Of a DNA stretch of 13,865 bases, positions 1 to 7,991 are shown in pieces. The notes below the pieces were generated by a model. It had not been told where the DNA came from. It did not search any database and saw nothing but the letters and a program-made list of their open reading frames with translations. Each line of letters opens with the position of its first letter. Positions within the stretch are counted from its first letter, which is position 1. Origin of the DNA: VBKO01 sp036393835 (lineage in GTDB: Bacteria > Myxococcota > Myxococcia > Myxococcales > 40CM-4-68-19); the NCBI GenBank assembly GCA_036393835.1, contig DASWGI010000078.1:1-13865 (forward strand). Direction: 5' to 3'. The translations under genes were made by a program, and so were the position numbers.

Positions 1-183
1 TGGACAGAGCATGGTAGAGCCTCCCGCGGGTAATCCTAGCCCACCCGGTCGAGGACCGAGAAGGGGGCCGGGCGGTCACTCGGCTGCCGGCCTGGCGCGC
101 GCGGGGCTCTGCCGCATAGCTGACAGCGCCGGGTCCCACGCCTCGCGCTGGCCCGCGTGCGCGCGCAGGCGTAGGCTGCCCTC
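1..183. other. Left-edge stretch with no supported gene
   Basis: I see no convincing coding region here. The frame of the downstream DUF2795 gene is closed by a TAG at 172-174, so that gene does not extend leftward. A short perfect hairpin (CGGTC, loop GAG, GACCG) lies at 46-58 but has no T-run after it. No convincing promoter hexamers for the DUF2795 gene could be picked out. The left end could contain the tail of a feature outside the window. Confidence 0.5.
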
Positions 184-489
184 ATGGCCAGAGGCATCGG
201 AGAGAACCCAGCCCGTAGCCCCGCAGCGCACCTGCAGGCGCTGGAGTATCCCGCCACCCGCGACGAGATCGTGCAGACCGCCGCCGACAACGATGCGCCG
301 GTCGAGGTGATCAACTTCCTCAAGTCGCTCCCCAAGGAACGGTACGATTCCTACGAGGAGGCGCTGCGAGACTTCGCCGAGGCCGAGCGCCGCTTCGGCC
401 TCGGCCACCTCGCCGACGATGGCCGCAGCCGGGAGGACATCGGCAAAAAGGCGATCGAATCCCCCGACGCCCCCACCCACCACCCCTGA
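184..489 (+). CDS. DUF2795 domain protein
   Basis: A 101-residue soluble protein with no signal peptide or membrane segment. Residues about 20-65 match the DUF2795 pattern: a YPATRDEIV stretch, a run of acidic residues, then a short helix (VINFLKSLP) and a tyrosine-containing YDSYEEAL segment. The C-terminal 30 residues are charged and proline-rich and look disordered. Family members are small proteins of unknown function, common in Actinobacteria and Myxococcota and often found singly. The start is fixed by an in-frame TAG at 172-174, leaving ATG 184 as the only reasonable choice. The ribosome-binding site is weak (AGG about 8 bases upstream). The gene converges on the oxidase operon and there is no sign that it takes part in respiration. 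Function unknown. Confidence 0.8.
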   Translation: MARGIGENPARSPAAHLQALEYPATRDEIVQTAADNDAPVEVINFLKSLPKERYDSYEEALRDFAEAERRFGLGHLADDGRSREDIGKKAIESPDAPTHHP

Positions 490-532
490 CCCGCGATCGG
501 CCGCTCCGCGCTTTGCGGGCGCCTAAAGCATC

Positions 533-645
533 AACGCGGAGGCGTGGAGGCGCGGAGACGCGGAGGATCCGATCGTTCTCCGGATCGAGCGTCGAAGCTC
601 GTTTCGACGAAGCCAACCACCTCCGCATCTCCGCGCCTCCGCGTT
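533..645. repeat. Imperfect inverted repeat enclosing two smaller hairpins (REP-like, possible bidirectional terminator)
   Basis: The left arm is 533-566 and the right arm 620-645. The right arm is 26 bases, and its reverse complement matches the left arm at 25 of 26 positions once an 8-base insertion in the left arm (TGGAGGCG, a partial duplication) is bulged out. Between the arms lie two more hairpins. One is GATCCG 566-571 with CGGATC 581-586; the other is a perfect 7-bp stem CGTCGAA 590-596 with TTCGACG 603-609. The arms consist of repeated CGCGGAG/GGAGGCG units. The element starts 43 bases after the DUF2795 stop and ends 15 bases short of the coxD stop, between converging genes. The plus-strand side is followed by a pyrimidine tract (TTCTTCTCTT, 644-653). 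Termination or a dispersed REP-like element are the likeliest roles; both are inferences. Confidence 0.75.
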
Positions 646-660
646 CTTCTCTTAGCCCAG

Positions 661-1074
661 CTATTTGGGTTCGGGGACGCCGCGGGGGGGTTCGCCGATC
701 TTGCCGGCGGGAGGTTGGTATTCGGGGGCGGGTTCCTCGAGCTGGGCGGGGATGTCGCTGCCGAAGGGAGCGCCGGCCGGAGTGGCGAGCGGGAAGCGGG
801 TCGCCACGTCCGCCACGGTCAGCGAGATGATCAGGGCGACGAACACGAACGACGTCCCGATCACGATCCGGTTCGCGCCCTTCTGCTCCCACAGGTGCAT
901 GAAGAAGAGGATCACCAGCAGTGACTTGGTCACCGCGATGGTCAGCGCGAGCGGCAGCGCCCAGGTGCCCAGGTGCATGCGCCCGGTGCGGTAGGTGGTC
1001 ACCGTCAGGATGACCAGCGCCACCCAGACGATGAAGTAGGGGAGGGCGGAATGGTGCTCGCCGTTCTCGGTCAA
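661..1074 (-). CDS. coxD: Cytochrome c oxidase subunit IV (caa3 type, prokaryotic COX4)
   Basis: A 137-residue small membrane subunit of the heme-copper oxidase. It has three hydrophobic helices at residues about 12-29, 37-62 and 69-90, including the LVILFFMHLW stretch typical of prokaryotic subunit IV (as in CyoD/CtaF-like proteins). A proline-rich hydrophilic tail follows (about 97-137). It is thought to help assembly or stability and carries no cofactor. The start is inferred to be TTG at 1074. There is no ATG or GTG near the expected N-terminus, and an AGGAGGG ribosome-binding site at 1090-1084 sits 9 bases upstream, abutting the coxC stop. It is the last gene of the operon, 14 bases after coxC. 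The symbol is used by position; ctaF would be an equivalent name. Confidence 0.88.
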   Translation of the reverse strand: MTENGEHHSALPYFIVWVALVILTVTTYRTGRMHLGTWALPLALTIAVTKSLLVILFFMHLWEQKGANRIVIGTSFVFVALIISLTVADVATRFPLATPAGAPFGSDIPAQLEEPAPEYQPPAGKIGEPPRGVPEPK

Positions 1075-1083
1075 GGCTTTCGG

Positions 1084-1090
1084 CCCTCCT
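1084..1090 (-). promoter_or_regulatory. Shine-Dalgarno that sets the TTG start of coxD
   Basis: On the minus strand this reads AGGAGGG, near-perfect complementarity to the 16S rRNA 3' end, with 9 bases to the TTG at 1074. It overlaps the last bases of the coxC stop codon and decides the non-ATG start of the downstream gene. Confidence 0.75.
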
Positions 1091-1755
1091 AGATCAGGTA
1101 GAGGAGTGGGTAGAGGAAGATCCAGATCAAGTCGACCAGGTGCCAGTACAGGCCGGCCAGCTCGATGCCGACGTAGTAGTGCGCGCTGTAGTAGCCGTGC
1201 GCCGTCCGCCAGGCGATGACGGCCAGCACGGTCATGCCGATCACGACGTGCAGTCCGTGCAGGCCGGTCATCAGGAAGTACAGGGCCCAATACATCTCCG
1301 CGCCGGGGAGGCGGACGCCTTCGAACCGGTAGTACCGCCCGGGCAGCTGGTGCTCGTGGAAGTGCGCCGTGTACTCGATGGCTTTGATGCCCAGGAAGGC
1401 GAGCGCGAAGAACAGCGTGATGGCGAGGCAGACGACGGCGGCCCGCTGCCGGCCGGCGCGGACGAAATGGATGGCGAGCGCGACGGTCAAGGAGCTGGTG
1501 ATCAGCACGATCGTGTTCAGGGTGCCGGCCCAGATCTCGCTGGTGCGGGCCGACGCCGCGAACGCGACCGGGAACGAGTACCGGTACACCGCGTAGCCGG
1601 TGAACAGCCCGGCGAAGAGCAGCACCTCGGTGGAGAGGAAGAGCCACATCCCTAGCCGCGAGGCGTCGACCTGCCTCTCCAGGCTGGAGAAATGGTGGGC
1701 GAGGTGCGGATCGGTCCCGTGGACCAGGTGCTCTCCGGGCGGGAGCGCGGCGGCT

Positions 1756-1763
<8 letters not shown>
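1089..1763 (-). CDS. coxC: Cytochrome c oxidase subunit III
   Basis: A 224-residue membrane subunit of the caa3 oxidase. It has about five transmembrane helices (residues about 38-60, 78-101, 109-128, 158-184 and 204-223). Conserved landmarks are the W-LFLSTE motif with Glu46, the FHEHQ loop, GLHGLHV near 168-173, and the ending YWHLVDLIWIFLYPLLYL. It is the short form, lacking the first two helices of the seven-helix mitochondrial type; this is usual for bacterial subunit III. It has no metal centre and stabilises subunit I. The ATG at 1763 gives an 8-base overlap with the end of coxA (ATGTCTGA), suggesting translational coupling. An upstream ATG at 1787 would add only eight polar residues inside coxA and is less likely. 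Confidence 0.95.
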
Positions 1764-3382
<1,619 letters not shown>

Positions 3383-3405
<23 letters not shown>

Positions 3406-4435
3406 AGGCCGGGCCCTCCGACGGTCCCGTGCGGACCGCGTCGCTCTGCAGGGACTTGATGTACTCGACGATGGCGGCCACTTCCGGGCCCGCCAGCTTG
3501 TTGGCAAAGCTGGGCATCACCGGCTTGAACCCGTCCACGATCTTCGCGAAGGGGTCCATCATCGACTCGGTGATGTACCCCTCGTCGACCGTGATGATCC
3601 GGCCGTCGGACAGCTTCTCGCGGCGGCCGTACAGATCGAGCCAGGTGGGGCCGATGTGCTGCGAGCCGTCCACGCTGTGGCACTTCACGCACCCCTGCTC
3701 CTGCGCGAGGCGGCGGCCCTGGTCGACCAGGTTGCCGAGCGGCGGCGCGAAGTCGAGCGCGGTGGGCGGGCCGTCCTGCTTGGTGGCGAGGCCGCGGTGC
3801 TGGGCGCTCACCCAGTCCTCGTACTCCTCGGCCTTGAGCACGATCACCTCGCCCCGCATGATCGAGTGGCCGGCGCCGCAATACTCGGCGCAGAGGATCT
3901 GGTACCGGCCCGGTGCGGTGGCGTTGAACCAGATCTGCGAGTACCGGCCGGGGATGACGTCCTGCTTGACGCGGAACTCGGGCACGTAGAAGGAGTGGAT
4001 CACGTCGCGCGAGGTCATCAGGAGCCGCACCGGGCGGCCGGAGGGCACCCGCAGCACGTTCACCGCGTTGGGGCCGCCCGGATAGGCGAACTTCCACATC
4101 CACTTCTTCCCCTGGACGTAGACGTCCATCGCGTCGGCGGGAGGCGTGGCGAGCTCGATCGAGGTGCGGTACCCGATCACCCACCAGAGCAGGAAGAAGG
4201 AGAGCGGCACGATCACGAACGCGGCCTCGAGCAGCGGCGCCGGCTCGATGTGCGGCGTCGTCTGTGTCTCGCTGCGCCTGCGGTAGAGAATGAAAAAGAG
4301 GATCGCGGTGAGCCCCACCGCGGTCGACATGACGAAGGTGGTGAGGATCACGAAGTAGTGGAGGTGGTCCACCTGCGAGGCGAAGGTGGAGGCCTGGTCG
4401 GGGAGGAAGAGGAAGCGGCGCAGCGTCTCGTTCAT
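3383..4435 (-). CDS. coxB: Cytochrome c oxidase subunit II with fused cytochrome c (caa3 type)
   Basis: A 350-residue electron-entry subunit. Two transmembrane helices (about 27-50 and 68-88) hold a periplasmic cupredoxin domain with the aromatic KWMWKF patch at 111-116. The complete CuA ligand set is present: His147, then Cys182, Glu184 (backbone ligand in the family), Cys186, His190 and Met193 in CAEYCGAGHSIM. A cytochrome c domain follows (about 235-338) with heme-binding CVKCH at 249-253 and the likely axial Met307 in KPVMPSF. This fusion defines a caa3 oxidase and removes the need for a soluble cytochrome c as the last donor. No lipobox is seen at the N-terminus. The start ATG 4435 overlaps the SCO stop by ATGA, and the end overlaps coxA by 23 bases. 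Confidence 0.97.
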
Positions 4436-5259
4436 GCCGCGCCCCTCTTCCGCTTCCACTCCTGGCGCCAGAGGAGCGCGAGCCCGAGCGCGAGCCCGAG
4501 CCCGGAGAGGAGCGCGCCGCCGCGGACGAAGTTGGTCGCGTAGACGCGGTAGCGTCCGGTGCCGGGGTCGTACCGGAAGCACTTGAGCAGCACCCGATCG
4601 AAGCTGGTCCCCACCCGGCCGCCGCTGGCCTCGACCAGGGAGAGCCGCAGGTCGCGGCCGGGGAAGTCGACGCCGTACAGGTAGCGGGAGATGAGGCCCT
4701 CGGGCGTGAGCACGAAGGCGACCGCGGGGTGCGCGAACTGCTTGGTGGGCGCGTCGTAGCGGTACTTGAAGCCGAGCGCCTCGGCCAGCGCGCGCACGTT
4801 CGTCTCGCCCCCCGTGAGGAAAGGCCAGTCCTGCGCGCGCGCCTGCTCCCGGCCATTGACGGCGGCCAGATAGCCTCGCTGCGCCTCGCCCGCGGCGCGC
4901 GGCGTGTCCTTGGGATCGAAGCTGAGCGTGATGCCCTCGTAGTCCTTGCCCAGCTGCAGGCCGGTCTGGTTGAGCCCCTTCACCAGGCCCTTCATCACCA
5001 GGCTGCAGAGCATCGGGCAGTCGAAATAGACGAGCGTCACCACCACCGGCTTGCCCTGCCCGAGAAAGTCCTTCAGCGCGACGTCGTTGTGGAAGGAATC
5101 GTAGAAGCGCAGGTCCGCGGGGATGGCCTCGCCGAGGCGCTCGACCACGTCCACGCTCTCGTCGCCGATCTCCTTGATCGGCGTGTATCCGTAGCCCCCT
5201 CCAGCAGTCGAGGCCGGAGGCGAGGTGGCGACCAGCAGGGTCAGGAGCAGCGCGGTCAC
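4432..5259 (-). CDS. SCO1/SenC-family copper chaperone with C-terminal membrane anchor
   Basis: A 275-residue thioredoxin-fold protein that probably inserts copper into the CuA site of CoxB. The copper/thiol motif is CPMLC with Cys81 and Cys85, preceded by VYFD, and a candidate copper-ligand histidine is His177 (KQFAHPAVAFV). The N-terminus is a short signal peptide (TALLLTLLVA, likely cleaved near STAGG about residue 20). A hydrophobic helix at about 249-264 followed by a basic tail (KRKR) anchors the C-terminus; canonical Sco1 is anchored by an N-terminal helix instead. The start is GTG 5259, overlapping the upstream stop by GTGA. No ATG lies near the expected N-terminus, and a purine-rich GGGGAAG sits just upstream. 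Some SCO homologues act as thiol reductases, so direct copper delivery is inferred from family and position. Confidence 0.9.
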   Translation of the reverse strand: MTALLLTLLVATSPPASTAGGGYGYTPIKEIGDESVDVVERLGEAIPADLRFYDSFHNDVALKDFLGQGKPVVVTLVYFDCPMLCSLVMKGLVKGLNQTGLQLGKDYEGITLSFDPKDTPRAAGEAQRGYLAAVNGREQARAQDWPFLTGGETNVRALAEALGFKYRYDAPTKQFAHPAVAFVLTPEGLISRYLYGVDFPGRDLRLSLVEASGGRVGTSFDRVLLKCFRYDPGTGRYRVYATNFVRGGALLSGLGLALGLALLWRQEWKRKRGAA

Positions 5260-5654
5260 GGCTTCTTCCCCTGCTCCTGCGCGAGGAGCTGATCGATCGC
5301 CTTGTCGATGGGCACGTGGATGATGCCCTTCGCGGGGTCGACCCACCCGTAGCTGTTCAGCCGCCGCAACTGCTCGCGGCGGTAGTGCTCCGCGCCGCGC
5401 GTGGTCTCGAAGGGCGTCTGGTCGACGATGCCGATCTCGGGCTTGCCGATCTCCTTGCCCGCCGGGAGGGGGCCCGACGGCGAGAGGGTCTTCGCCTCGC
5501 GGTCCAGGATGCGCGCGGACCACACGGTCGCGGCGCCGAACACGAGGAGCGCGGTCACGCCAACCGCCACGATCTTGAAGGTGGCGACGTGCTCGTCGGC
5601 CTGCGCCTCGGGAGGCGGCAGGTGCTCCGTGCTGTGGGAAGGCTCGTGGCTCAT
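5256..5654 (-). CDS. Single-helix membrane protein of the ACIII-oxidase cluster, unknown function
   Basis: A 132-residue protein between actF and the SCO gene. The N-terminus is hydrophilic and His/Glu-rich, one transmembrane helix spans about 27-47, and the rest (48-132) is probably periplasmic. No cysteine, heme motif or metal site is visible. The most conserved-looking part is the C-terminal RRLNSYGWVDPAKGIIHVPI (97-116) followed by DKAIDQLL. From memory, similar SYGWVD...GIVRIPI segments occur in small proteins encoded beside oxidase and SCO genes in other bacteria; a search would have to confirm this. Four-base ATGA and GTGA overlaps on both sides tie its expression to the complex. It could be an accessory single-helix ACIII subunit, a linker between ACIII and the oxidase, or an assembly factor. 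Confidence 0.85.
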   Translation of the reverse strand: MSHEPSHSTEHLPPPEAQADEHVATFKIVAVGVTALLVFGAATVWSARILDREAKTLSPSGPLPAGKEIGKPEIGIVDQTPFETTRGAEHYRREQLRRLNSYGWVDPAKGIIHVPIDKAIDQLLAQEQGKKP

Positions 5655-6883
5655 GGCTGCAGGTACCTCAACGAATCCTCGAGATAAGGGTCGCCGATCG
5701 GCACCGGGTACTTGCCGCGCATGCGCCAGATGGCGAACGCCGCCCAGACGCCGCCCACGCCGGCGAAGGAGGTGATCAGCGTCCAGTGCAGGCCCAGGCC
5801 CGCCGGCGACCACTTCATCCCGAAGTCGCGCATCTGCGCGCTGGGGAAGACCAGCCAGACCAGGTCGACGAGGTGGACGAACAGGAGCCAGGCCGCGACC
5901 ACCGAGAGCGCCTTGGGGCGCATCTTCAGGTCGCGCGAGAGGAGCGCGAAGAAGGGCAGGATGAAGTGGCCGAACGCGAGCAGGAAGGCGAAGGGGCGCC
6001 ACGCGCCGCGCGTCCGGACCAGGAACCACGGCACCTCCTCGGGGAGGTTGGCGTGGTACATCAGCATGTACTGCGAGAACGCGATGTAGCCCCAGAAGCA
6101 GACGAACGCGAGCAGCAGCTTGCCCAGGTTGTGGAAGTGCGCCTTCGCGACCAGCGCGCCGAACGAGCCGGGCTCGCGCGCGAAGGTCAGGATCAGGACC
6201 AGAAGCGCGAGCGCGGCGACGAACGACCCGGTGAGGAAGTACACGCCGAACAGCGTCGAGTACCAGGTGGGGTTCAGCGACATCAGCCAGTCGAACGCGG
6301 CGAAGGTCGCCGCGATGGCCACCAGCGGCAGCCCGACCGATCCCCACCGCCGGTTGCTGGCGGTCCGCCGCGGCGAGCCGTCCTCGTCCTGCGCGATGGA
6401 GTTGCGATAGAGGAGCTCCGAGATGAGCAGCCAGACGGCGAAATAGACGGCGGCCCTCCAGAGGAACCCGGACAAGTTCAGGTAGCCATGCTTGTGCTCG
6501 ATGTTGTGCAGCACTTCCTTGTCGAGCCAGGAGGGCGGGTCGATCCACGCGTAGATCTGCCGGGCCGCCAGCGCGATGGGCACGAACAGCACCGCCAGCG
6601 CGGGCAGGGGCGCGTGCACCGCCTCGATGGCCCGGCGGATGACGATGTGCCAGCGGGCGCGCGCGGCGTACTTCGCCATGTTGAGCGCGAGCATCCCCAG
6701 GGTGAGCCCGAGGAAGTAGAGGAAGGCGACCAGGTAGGAGAGCATCGTGCGGCGCGCGTCGAACAGGTACCCGACCGCGGTCAGCGCGAGCCCGGCGGCG
6801 CCCGCCAAGGTGCAGCCGATCAGGGCGGTCCTCCCCCCCTGCCAGCGCGGCAGCTCGTCGATCGAGAGGGGCTGCTCGTTCAT
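5651..6883 (-). CDS. actF: Alternative complex III subunit ActF (NrfD-like membrane protein)
   Basis: A 410-residue polytopic inner-membrane protein with roughly ten helices, one of the two NrfD/PsrC-like subunits of ACIII. Recognisable parts are the HIVIRRAIEAVH stretch (79-90), the FDWLMSLNPTWYST segment (197-210), the KAHFHNLGKLLLAF segment (247-260), the FSQYMLMYHANLPEE segment (269-283) and HLVDLVWLVFP near 337-347. ActF resembles ActC but is generally thought to lack a quinol site and to contribute to proton translocation; that is family knowledge. The start ATG 6883 overlaps the actE stop by ATGA and has an AAGGAG site (6897-6892) 8 bases upstream. The C-terminus overlaps the next gene by ATGA. 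Confidence 0.95.
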   Translation of the reverse strand: MNEQPLSIDELPRWQGGRTALIGCTLAGAAGLALTAVGYLFDARRTMLSYLVAFLYFLGLTLGMLALNMAKYAARARWHIVIRRAIEAVHAPLPALAVLFVPIALAARQIYAWIDPPSWLDKEVLHNIEHKHGYLNLSGFLWRAAVYFAVWLLISELLYRNSIAQDEDGSPRRTASNRRWGSVGLPLVAIAATFAAFDWLMSLNPTWYSTLFGVYFLTGSFVAALALLVLILTFAREPGSFGALVAKAHFHNLGKLLLAFVCFWGYIAFSQYMLMYHANLPEEVPWFLVRTRGAWRPFAFLLAFGHFILPFFALLSRDLKMRPKALSVVAAWLLFVHLVDLVWLVFPSAQMRDFGMKWSPAGLGLHWTLITSFAGVGGVWAAFAIWRMRGKYPVPIGDPYLEDSLRYLQP

Positions 6884-7464
6884 GGCGGCCTCTCCTTCGA
6901 CAGCCTCTCGCGCTCCTGCGGGGGCGCCATCGACAGGGGCGCGCCCTGGCTGAGCTGCAGCGCGCGCAGGTAGGCGATCACCGCCCAGCGCTCCTCCACG
7001 TTCAGCTCGGCCGCGTACCCCGGCATCAGGCCGAACCCGTTGGCAATCACCTGGTAGTAGTGGCCCACCGCCATCCCCGTCCGGTCGTGGAGGTTGGGCG
7101 GCAGCCGCAGCGACATGTTCGCCGCCACGGGGCTGCGGCCGTCGCCGACCAGCCCGTGGCAGGTGGCGCAGTAGATGTCGAACTTGCGGTGCCCGAGGTC
7201 GAGCAGGGCGCGCGTGAGCGGGACGGGCATCTCCGTCACGTCCTTGCCGCCGACGTGGCCGAGGGTGAGCGCGGGGTTCTGTACGATGCGCTCGCGCGGG
7301 ACCGTGCCCGGGGGCGGCGGGCGCATGGCGCGGCCGTCCTCGAAGAACGGGTTGGACGCGAACGCGCGCGCCTTCGGCTGGCGCTCCATCGGGTCGAAGA
7401 TGGTCGTGTCGCCGCAGGCCGCGAGCAGCGCGCAGGCGAGGACAGCGCAGGGGGCGCGCATCAT
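6880..7464 (-). CDS. actE: Alternative complex III subunit ActE, monoheme cytochrome c lipoprotein
   Basis: A 194-residue periplasmic lipoprotein. The N-terminus is a lipoprotein signal (CALLAAC) with the lipid-attached cysteine at about residue 17. A single cytochrome c domain follows, with heme-binding CATCH at 99-103 and the probable axial methionine Met147 in GLMPGY. The tail is polar. In ACIII this subunit lies beside ActA and ActB and is a candidate electron exit to the oxidase; here the likely acceptor is the cytochrome domain of CoxB. Two adjacent ATG codons (7464 and 7461) are possible. The first makes the ATGA overlap with actD seen at the neighbouring junctions. A GGGGGAGGA stretch lies immediately upstream. 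Confidence 0.95.
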   Translation of the reverse strand: MMRAPCAVLACALLAACGDTTIFDPMERQPKARAFASNPFFEDGRAMRPPPPGTVPRERIVQNPALTLGHVGGKDVTEMPVPLTRALLDLGHRKFDIYCATCHGLVGDGRSPVAANMSLRLPPNLHDRTGMAVGHYYQVIANGFGLMPGYAAELNVEERWAVIAYLRALQLSQGAPLSMAPPQERERLSKERPP

Positions 7465-7991
7465 TCCTCCCCCTCGACATGAGTCACGCGCCGCGCGCCC
7501 AGCTCGAGCAGGGTCCGCTCCAGGTCTCGCGGGTCCTCTCCGTCCTTCATCTCGGCGCTGATCCAGAACTTGTCGAGGGAAGCGCTGCGGAACTCCTCGG
7601 CCTCGAACACCGGGTGGTAGGTGCGCGGGAGGCCGAAGAAATAGAAGAGGCTGCCGAAGAAGAGGGTCAGCGCGCAGAGGAGGACCCCCGATTCGAAGGT
7701 GACCGGGATGTTGGTGGGCCAGGCGTGCGGCGGCCGGTTCGCGACGTTGAGCTCGTAGTCGACCGCGTTGGTCCACCACTGCAGGACGTAGCCGCCGGCG
7801 GCGCCCGAGAGCCCGGCGATGAGCGCCACCAGCGGCACCTTGGAGCGGGGCAGCTTGAGCGCGTCGTCGATCCCGTGCACGGGATAGGGCGAGTACGCGT
7901 CGAGCCCCTCGCGCCCGGAGTCGCGCAGCTTGCGCGCCGCCTCGACCATCGGCTCCGGCTCGGCGAACTCGGCCAGGACGAGGCGCTTCAT
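7461..7991 (-). CDS. actD: Alternative complex III subunit ActD (DUF3341)
   Basis: A 176-residue membrane subunit of the DUF3341 family. The cytoplasmic N-terminal part (1-50) contains the family's DAYSPYPVHGIDDAL segment at about 31-45. Two transmembrane helices follow (about 51-72 and 99-120) with the PNIPV-like loop (WPTNIPVTFE, 91-100) before the second. A C-terminal part ends with the ELGARRV-V-GEE element. It carries no cofactor and is structural, packing against ActC/ActF. The start ATG 7991 overlaps the actC stop by ATGA and the gene overlaps actE by ATGA. Confidence 0.95.
   Translation of the reverse strand: MKRLVLAEFAEPEPMVEAARKLRDSGREGLDAYSPYPVHGIDDALKLPRSKVPLVALIAGLSGAAGGYVLQWWTNAVDYELNVANRPPHAWPTNIPVTFESGVLLCALTLFFGSLFYFFGLPRTYHPVFEAEEFRSASLDKFWISAEMKDGEDPRDLERTLLELGARRVTHVEGEE

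Noticed and set aside
11..60. tRNA-like pieces (GGTAGAGC followed by a CGGTC-GAG-GACCG hairpin) at the left edge
   Set aside because: No anticodon stem can be paired at the right spacing, the T-loop lacks the TTC sequence, and no acceptor stem closes.
506..518. Possible terminator hairpin after the DUF2795 gene (CCGC/GCGG)
   Set aside because: The stem is only four base pairs with no T-run. The larger inverted repeat just downstream is a better candidate.
4476..4505. Short GCGAGCCCGAGC-type tandem repetition
   Set aside because: It encodes the LGLALGLAL membrane helix of the SCO protein. Repeated Leu/Gly/Ala codons in GC-rich DNA explain it.
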